Shown: in pieces, positions 58,090-64,000 of the stretch
Position numbering within the stretch: position 1 is the first letter of the stretch
Layout: every line of letters begins with the position of its first letter
Assembly: GCA_964035795.1 (NCBI GenBank)
Contig: OZ038320.1
Location: forward strand, 3,721,896 to 3,785,895
Source: Pterobdella sp. o SKG-2022
Lineage: Eukaryota; Annelida; Clitellata; Hirudinida; Piscicolidae
Direction: 5' to 3'
DNA length: 64,000 nucleotides
The notes under the pieces: generated by a model
Database searches by the model: none
What the model was told of the DNA's origin: nothing
The model's input: only the letters and a program-made list of their open reading frames with translations
Translations under genes and position numbers: made by a program

Positions 58090-59413
58090 GGGTATGAAAC
58101 TGCTATACGACCCACTTGTAAAACCACATAATTTTATCAGTTATGAACATCAAACAAACTTTATTGTTGCTTTTAATTAAGTATTTACATATGAAGTACT
58201 ATATAAAATGAAGAAATTATATTTTTAAAAATTCTATTTGTCTACAAAAATGCTTAAAGGAAGTAAATTATCATCGGAAGAACAAGTCCAAATCCTGACC
58301 TTTGATCAAGTTGGAAGGTCCAGTAGAGAAATTGCACACATCATTAGAAGCAGTAAAAATGTTACTTTGAAGTTTATGTAGTCACCTGAAATATATAAAA
58401 ACGCAAAAAGAGAAGGAAAAAAATGACCCCTGAGGCCACAAGAAGGCTTATTCGCCAATCCAGTCGGGACACTATGTCAGCAGATCAACTTCGAAAAGAT
58501 CAACAAATATCTCTCTCAACACATCGTATTCAACAAGTTTTAAGCCATCAACATTTCTTGCAGTATGGCATGACAAAAAGTGCTCCGAGGACGAGCGTTT
58601 GGCACCGCGAAGCTAGAGTCACGTGGTGTGAAAATAAATTGAAAATTTACCAGAATTGGACAAAAATCATTTTTTGTGATGAGAAGAGCTTCACTTTGGA
58701 TGTTTCTGCTGGGTATCAGTTCCACTGGAAGGATTCCAGGCACCCACCAAAGTTGTTCCCAAAACGACAATCCGGGGGGTTCTTTAATGCTGTGGGGAGG
58801 CATAAGCGCCAACGATGAAACACGTTTGGCTTTTTTGAAAGAAAAACAAGATTCTAAAGCATATATTGGTCCTTTAGAAGAATGCTTACTTTCATATTGC
58901 CAGAGTAATATGGAAAAATCCTGGATTTTTCAGCAAGATAATGCACCCAGCCGTATTTCAAAGTGCACTAAAACCTGGATGGAAGATAATAATGTTGCCA
59001 TATTAAATTGGCCAGCTCGTTCATCTATTAGAAAATTTTAGGGGGTCAATGGGTGCGAAATATTTACGAAAACGGAAGAAGTTTACAGAACAAGGAAGAT
59101 TAGAAGAAAGTAATTGTTTTTACCTGAGAAAATCTTTCAATTGAGTACTTAAAAAAATTAATTGACTCAATGCCGACTAGCTGCATTGAACTAATAAAAA
59201 AAAAGGTTATTCAATCAACTATTGACACTGTAAAGACCCAAAAACCTGGGCTCATAGCAATTTCGCACCTCCAAAATGGTTTTTCACATTTTAAAAATTT
59301 TTGTTTTAATAAAATTTAAGTTTTCGGCCTTATATCATTTTTCTCCATTGGTCAAAACTTCATTAATTTAAAGTATAAAACAGTATGGGTGGGCGTATGG
59401 CAATTTCGTACCC
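58090..59413 (+). mobile_element. Tc1/mariner element with broken transposase
   Basis: Terminal inverted repeats GGGTATGAAACTGCTATACG (58090) and GGCGTATGGCAATTTCGTAC (about 59391) bound 1,324 bases, the usual size. The transposase starts at 58250 (helix-turn-helix region LSSEEQVQIL..GRSSREIA), has an early stop near 58379 and a frame change near 58770-58790. Catalytic motifs are IIFCDEKSF, then after the shift LMLWGGIS, FQQDNAP and NWPARS. The third acidic region is worn away (FRGSMG). Decayed, not autonomous. The right end abuts a LINE fragment. Confidence 0.9.
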
Positions 59414-60478
59414 TGTAATTGAGTGTCATTGGCATATTGATGAATTCTCAAATTGTAAGAAGCTACAATCTTTTCCAAATCAGCTGTGTATGAAGTGCAC
59501 AAAAGCGGTCCGAGAACAGAACCTTGTGGTATTCCAGTAGAGTAAACGTTTGGCGTTGATTCCGTTTTGGGGCATTTGACGTTGGATAATCTGTTGAAGA
59601 GGTAATTCCTAAACCATTCAAGAGTGAGGTCATTCAAGCCAAATGATTTGTTTAATCATATGATTAGTTTTTGATGATCTATTGAGTCAAATGCAGACGA
59701 AAAATCTAGTAAGACAATAAGAAAGCTTTTTTGTTGTCAGCTGCTTCCAAAATATCTGTAAAAACCTTTGGTAAAGCTGTTTCTGTTGAATGATGGTGAC
59801 GATAAGCTGATTGAAAAGATGGTCATAAATTATTGTTATTTAGGTGAGTGACAATTCTCGGAAAAACAATTCGCTCAAGAAGTTTTGAAAGCACACTCAA
59901 GTTTGAAATTTTTCGATTTGATGAAAGAGTCTTGGTCCAGATCTGATTTCTTCAAAAGCGGTTTGACGTAGGAATGTTTGAATTGACATGGAACCCTTCC
60001 AGTGGCAAAAGATAGATTGAAATACTCAAAATAAATAAAGAAACTATTCAAAAACCAGGTTGGAATTGGGTCGTGTTCACACTGTTTACTTGGAAGTTTC
60101 TGGATGGCATAAAGTAATTCATCTAATGTACCTTTATCAAAGCCATTCAAACTTAAATTTTTGTTGCATTTTGAAAATTGTGGTGCTTTAGATGATCTGA
60201 TAAAAATCTTTGCTATTTCATTTTTCTAAAGTAAATAAGCTTGATACTTTTGAGCATTGATGTTAGCAGCAGATATTTTTCCTCTTTCTGAAATTTTATT
60301 AATGAACTTCAAGGCGTTTGATGATTTGCTTTTGGGATCCATGAGTTTTTCATTCCAATACTCCTTCTTCTTCTGTCTACATAGCCTTCTGTATATTTGT
60401 TCCTGATTGACCCAGGCTTCCAGACCTAAAAAAGTGCACAGGTTACTACCGATGAAACCTTCACTCAAAAAGTAATTT
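59414..60478 (-). mobile_element. CR1/L2-type LINE reverse-transcriptase fragment
   Basis: Minus-strand pieces in several frames: KKKEYWNEKLMDPKSKSSNA, LPSKQCEHDPIPTWFLNSFF, GRVPCQFKHSYVKPLLKKSD, a YRHHHSTETAL segment, STGIPQGSVLGPLLCTSYTA and IHQYANDTQLQ, where YAND replaces the catalytic YADD. The frame breaks several times. It ends exactly where the mariner inverted repeat begins; no downstream LINE sequence is seen beyond the mariner, so either the insertion was followed by deletion or the target was already truncated. Confidence 0.88.
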
Positions 60479-60804
60479 TAAACGCACCGCATAAACATAT
60501 CGCAAGTTTCATGGCTTGAAATTATCTAAAACTAATTTTCCTAAGCTAAAGTAAAATGAAAAATTTTTTTTATAAAACACGAAGCTTTTCGTCAACAGAG
60601 TTAATTGATGAAGCTTCGAACTTTAGTAAGTCGACCATTTAATTTCTCCTATCTGGGCTTTCGGTTGCGCAATGAGCTTTAGAATTTGAAATTTTTTTTT
60701 ATCTAACACTAATGATGACAATTAAAAGATTAACTTTAAACATATGTATGAGTTGAAATATTATCATATAATCCTTTATCAATATTTCTATAGTATCATT
60801 ATCT

Positions 60805-60985
60805 GTCGCTCCGTATAGCTTAGCTGTTGGAGCCTTAGACTATTTAGCTAAAGTTACCAGGTTAAATCCCGCTTGGGTCAACAATTAGCACCTGTTCCAG
60901 TGTGGTTTTCTGCATTAAATATGTAGCAATCGCTTCGATATGTAAAAAAAAGTGCTTTAAAAATATCACATCCCATCACATGGAC
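60805..60985 (+). mobile_element. tRNA-derived SINE
   Basis: Head with A box (CCGTATAGCTTAGCTGTTGG) and B-box-like AGGTTAAATCCC, then a body shared with 56580-56735 (reverse): CAATTAGCACCTGTTCCAGT, ATGTAGCAATCGCTTCGATA and ATATCACATCCCATCACATG. The head resembles that of the element at 10335-10502. Confidence 0.8.
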
Positions 60986-61538
60986 GAACTGTATTGATCA
61001 AATCTCGATAAATAAACCATCGAAGAGAAGAAATGTCTGAATTATTTTTGTTATAAAACTTTAATTTAAAAAAATCTATACGAATTTTTTTTATAATCAA
61101 AACAAAATAATCAAATTTCCATCGTTATTAGTAGTCGTGTATCTACAAAAAAGGATATTTATGAATAAGTTGGAGTTGATATTTCTTATTTATTTTATCA
61201 ATTTTAGAATAAATTGAATGTTTTACATAACAACACTAGTATCGACAGTTTTACAAAAGATTTGATATATTTTAGACAAAACAACACATAAAAGATTGAA
61301 AAAATAATTTTAAAGCGTATCTACTTCAAATGATCTATGCATGGTAAGCCTAACTGATGATAATACCATTTCAAAGTTGGTCTTGATTGCGTGAATAAAA
61401 ATTTCGAATAAATTTTAAAACTTGAAATATTTTCATCTGGAAAAAGACACAATTTGTATAAATAGTCAATATTAAAATGCATAGATATGTAGCTTTATCA
61501 AAAACAAACGTTAAAAACATATACACAAAATCAGCCTG
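60986..61538. other. AT-rich 3' flank of the right-edge gene
   Basis: The likely 3' UTR region for the minus-strand gene ending at 61539. No gene is seen. Confidence 0.5.
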
Positions 61539-64000
61539 TTAAACGTTAGAAAAAGCTAGCTTGCCATTAGGACGATTTAAAGAAGGACTTAAAGAAATGT
61601 TAACTTGAAACGAATCATTAATATTGTCGATAGCATCATGGCCATTGAAATTTGTAGATGTTGAATTCAAGGCTTTATCAATGATTTGAGAAGCTTTATC
61701 ATTGATAGGATTGCTCACATTTTTGAAGGCTTCGATCTTTTCACCAAATGATTGCAAATTGGCATTTTGTTTTTGAACAAGTTTCAAGAACGAACTAAAA
61801 TCCAAGAAATCATTTTTTTCACTTGAGGTGCCTCCATTGCTTTGAATGCAGCTAATTGTGCGCGAAGGAACACTTCCGTTGGTGTGGTCATTAACAGTAG
61901 TTCCATTAACGAAAACATTTTTAACGCTTGGTTCTGCGTTCGAAGAGTTGATATGCTTGTTAATATTGCTGCTACGCGATGAAATTGTTCTTTGAGGAGG
62001 TTTGGGCGGTAACTTTTTAATTTGGTTTATCTGTGTTTTATTATAATTGGAACTTGAGTTATTAGAACAATGAATGTTATTTATATTGTTTGAGTTCTCA
62101 TCATTGGCGTAGATGGTAGTATCCTGTTCATTAAGACCCAAACGATTTTCACTGTACATTGCTTTGTTGATTTCATCGAAACCATTGAAAATGTTGGTTT
62201 TGGAGCCGTTTGGGATAAGTTCATTGACGATGATTTTATCACTGTCGTGATCAAAACTTGTTTCTATCAAGACATTTGGTGCATTGCTTATTGGAGATAA
62301 ATCATTGGGAGAAAATTGTGCTGGTCGTCTTCTTACGAAGTTTCTGTATGGGTTGGCTGGGTTGATATCGGTGAGATTTTGATGTATGTTTATAGTGTTG
62401 CGATTATAGGCATTGGAAGGATGCATTACATTGTATGATTGAGTAATACGGGAGTTACGAACAAAATGGGATTCGGGTCTTTGTTGAGGACTACATAAGT
62501 GGCCATTCGTTGTATTAACGTGACCATTTTGATTTGAGTAGCTATCATAAGCATATTGTGATTTATCATTTAACCTTTTATCATATTTAAATGCTTGACT
62601 TTGACTGCCCATTGAATACGTATACCTGTTTCTGTAGGCATCTCCCCCATTTACTAGGACAACTCCTGAGTCATTGGATGAAACAGGATTGTTATCAGGT
62701 ACCAATGTGCACCTCGTGTTATCATTGGTTGTTATAACAATACCAGATTGTTTACTAAGCCTACCGCTATCTACATCACTGATGTTATGTGGGTGGCTAA
62801 AATGACCATTTAAGGACTGTGGTTGAAAAGATGAAGATAGGCGGTTGTATTGTCTGGATGAGCAGGAGGATGTTGGAGAATGAGGCATGCGTAGAGGGAT
62901 GTGGTGAGAAGGATGACGAAACAAGGCATGGATCAACGCTTTATTCTTCTTAACATCAATTGGATCGTAATAACGGTGGATATCTTCTGAAAAATCTACT
63001 ACCACATCAGAATAAAGATTTAAATCGGTCTGAGAAATGACATTCTTTTGAGACTCAATGTCTTTCTTGAAGATCACCCCTCTGTACCCGTAAGTCAAAG
63101 GATCGCATGAAATATTAGTTCTGTATGTGAGAGCATCCCAGTTTACATTGTTTGGATTGCCACTAGTATCATAGTTATAGTAGTGCTGATTGTTATCGTA
63201 ATGTCGAATGCCACACGCACTAAACATCTTGAAAACGTCCCATTTAAGCTCTCTTTCATCACCAAATATTGCAGAAACAAACTGAGTCTTTTTGGTATCT
63301 GGTGATTCATCCACGTTCAAATAAGCCACACCTTCAATGATTGAGTCTCGCTCAACAAATCTATTGCCACTTCTGAGGTACTCAATGGCTCTCTCAGCAG
63401 CATGCCTCCCTACAGTCTCCACTGAAGCTTGATCACTCAACACTGATAACTGGTATTCAAAAATACCAGCTAGCTCCTTACAAGCCTCTTCAGTCACCGA
63501 CCTCACCAAGCCGTGGCATATCTTCAACTGATCCTCCACCTCCTCCAAGCCCCTCAACAAAGGAACCTTGGTTAGTTCTGATAGTGATAACGCTGGAATG
63601 AATGGGGAGTCTGGTGTGAAAAGCTCCAAAGGAATATCTTCATCATGGATGTACTGTTGCAGGTTTATTGGGTCATAACTCACCTCACCATCCTCAATCA
63701 TCCTCTTGTAGGCTATCACAATGGCTGAGAGTTGCACCACTTCTTGGAGGGATGTGTAATAATAATCAACAAACAACTCTTGGAAACTCCTCTCAAACAC
63801 CAATTTATGCCTTTGTATCTTCTCTTCGCATGGAAACACAACACCTGCAAATATTAATACATTTTATTCAACACCTATGAATGCCACGAAATATTATAAA
63901 CAAATCTAACAAGGGAGAAAAATTAATTTAAATTATAAAGCGCGTAAAAATAAAAATTAAATGATTGAAAAACCTTTCAAAATTTCCGCACCACCTTCCA
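61539..64000 (-). CDS. Unrecognised large protein, C-terminal part (partial at window edge)
   Basis: The exon 61539-63844 (769 residues to the stop) joins in phase to 63974-64000, whose sequence EGGAEILKGVVFPCEEKIQR spans the junction; earlier exons lie beyond the window. The first 200 residues are helical and look conserved (QELFVDYYYTSLQEVVQLSA; LLRGLEEVEDQLKICHGLVR), followed by a segment with TYGYRGVIFKKDIESQK and DVVVDFSEDIHRYYD. The remaining roughly 450 residues are low-complexity Asn/Ser-rich with a proline motif KKLPPKPPQR that could bind SH3 domains, and a final helical stretch (FLKLVQKQNANLQSFGEKI). I do not recognise the family. It is the only long single exon in the window. Confidence 0.8.

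Overview
This is nuclear DNA from an animal, most likely an invertebrate. It is AT-rich and intron-rich, it encodes clear metazoan orthologues (HECTD1, MRPL2, a TPD52-family protein, RPN2, ATPAF2), and it carries LINE, Tc1/mariner, tRNA-SINE and foldback debris. I cannot fix the phylum from the sequence. Most genes had to be rebuilt exon by exon from homology and splice phase, because no coding exon is long except one near the right edge.

Layout. (1) 1-21201, minus: the first 32 coding exons of a HECTD1-type E3 ubiquitin ligase. Every phase joins and gives 1,756 codons to the window edge. The catalytic HECT domain lies beyond base 1. Its introns hold a LINE endonuclease fragment, a tRNA-SINE and a foldback element. 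(2) 24040-28401, plus: mitochondrial ribosomal protein uL2m (MRPL2), head-to-head with HECTD1, first exon not found; one intron carries a LINE reverse-transcriptase half. (3) 28752-30094, plus: a small unrecognised six-cysteine type I membrane protein. (4) 32109-39857, plus: a TPD52-family coiled-coil protein with a long N-terminal extension. (5) 41006-47370, minus: RPN2 (ribophorin II) of oligosaccharyltransferase, tail-to-tail with the TPD52 gene. (6) 47848-47919, minus: tRNA-His(GUG). (7) 48164-49600, minus: an unrecognised acidic, probably nuclear, protein in three exons. (8) 50914-54268, minus: ATPAF2 (ATP12), first exon not found. (9) About 56150-57858, minus: a secreted von Willebrand A protein that may be broken. 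(10) 58090-60478: a Tc1/mariner element directly abutting a CR1/L2-type LINE fragment. (11) 61539 to the right edge, minus: a large unrecognised protein.

The genes do not form one pathway. Three are housekeeping organelle or ER factors (MRPL2, ATPAF2, RPN2), one is a ubiquitin ligase, and one is a trafficking-type coiled-coil protein. The non-coding part is dominated by a recurrent inverted-repeat element with a core ending in GTAAG-loop-CTTAC-GAAA, present about ten times, often as head-to-head pairs that make near-perfect palindromes. It resembles the terminal repeats of Penelope-like elements and a degenerate hammerhead fold, and is the most interesting unexplained structure here.
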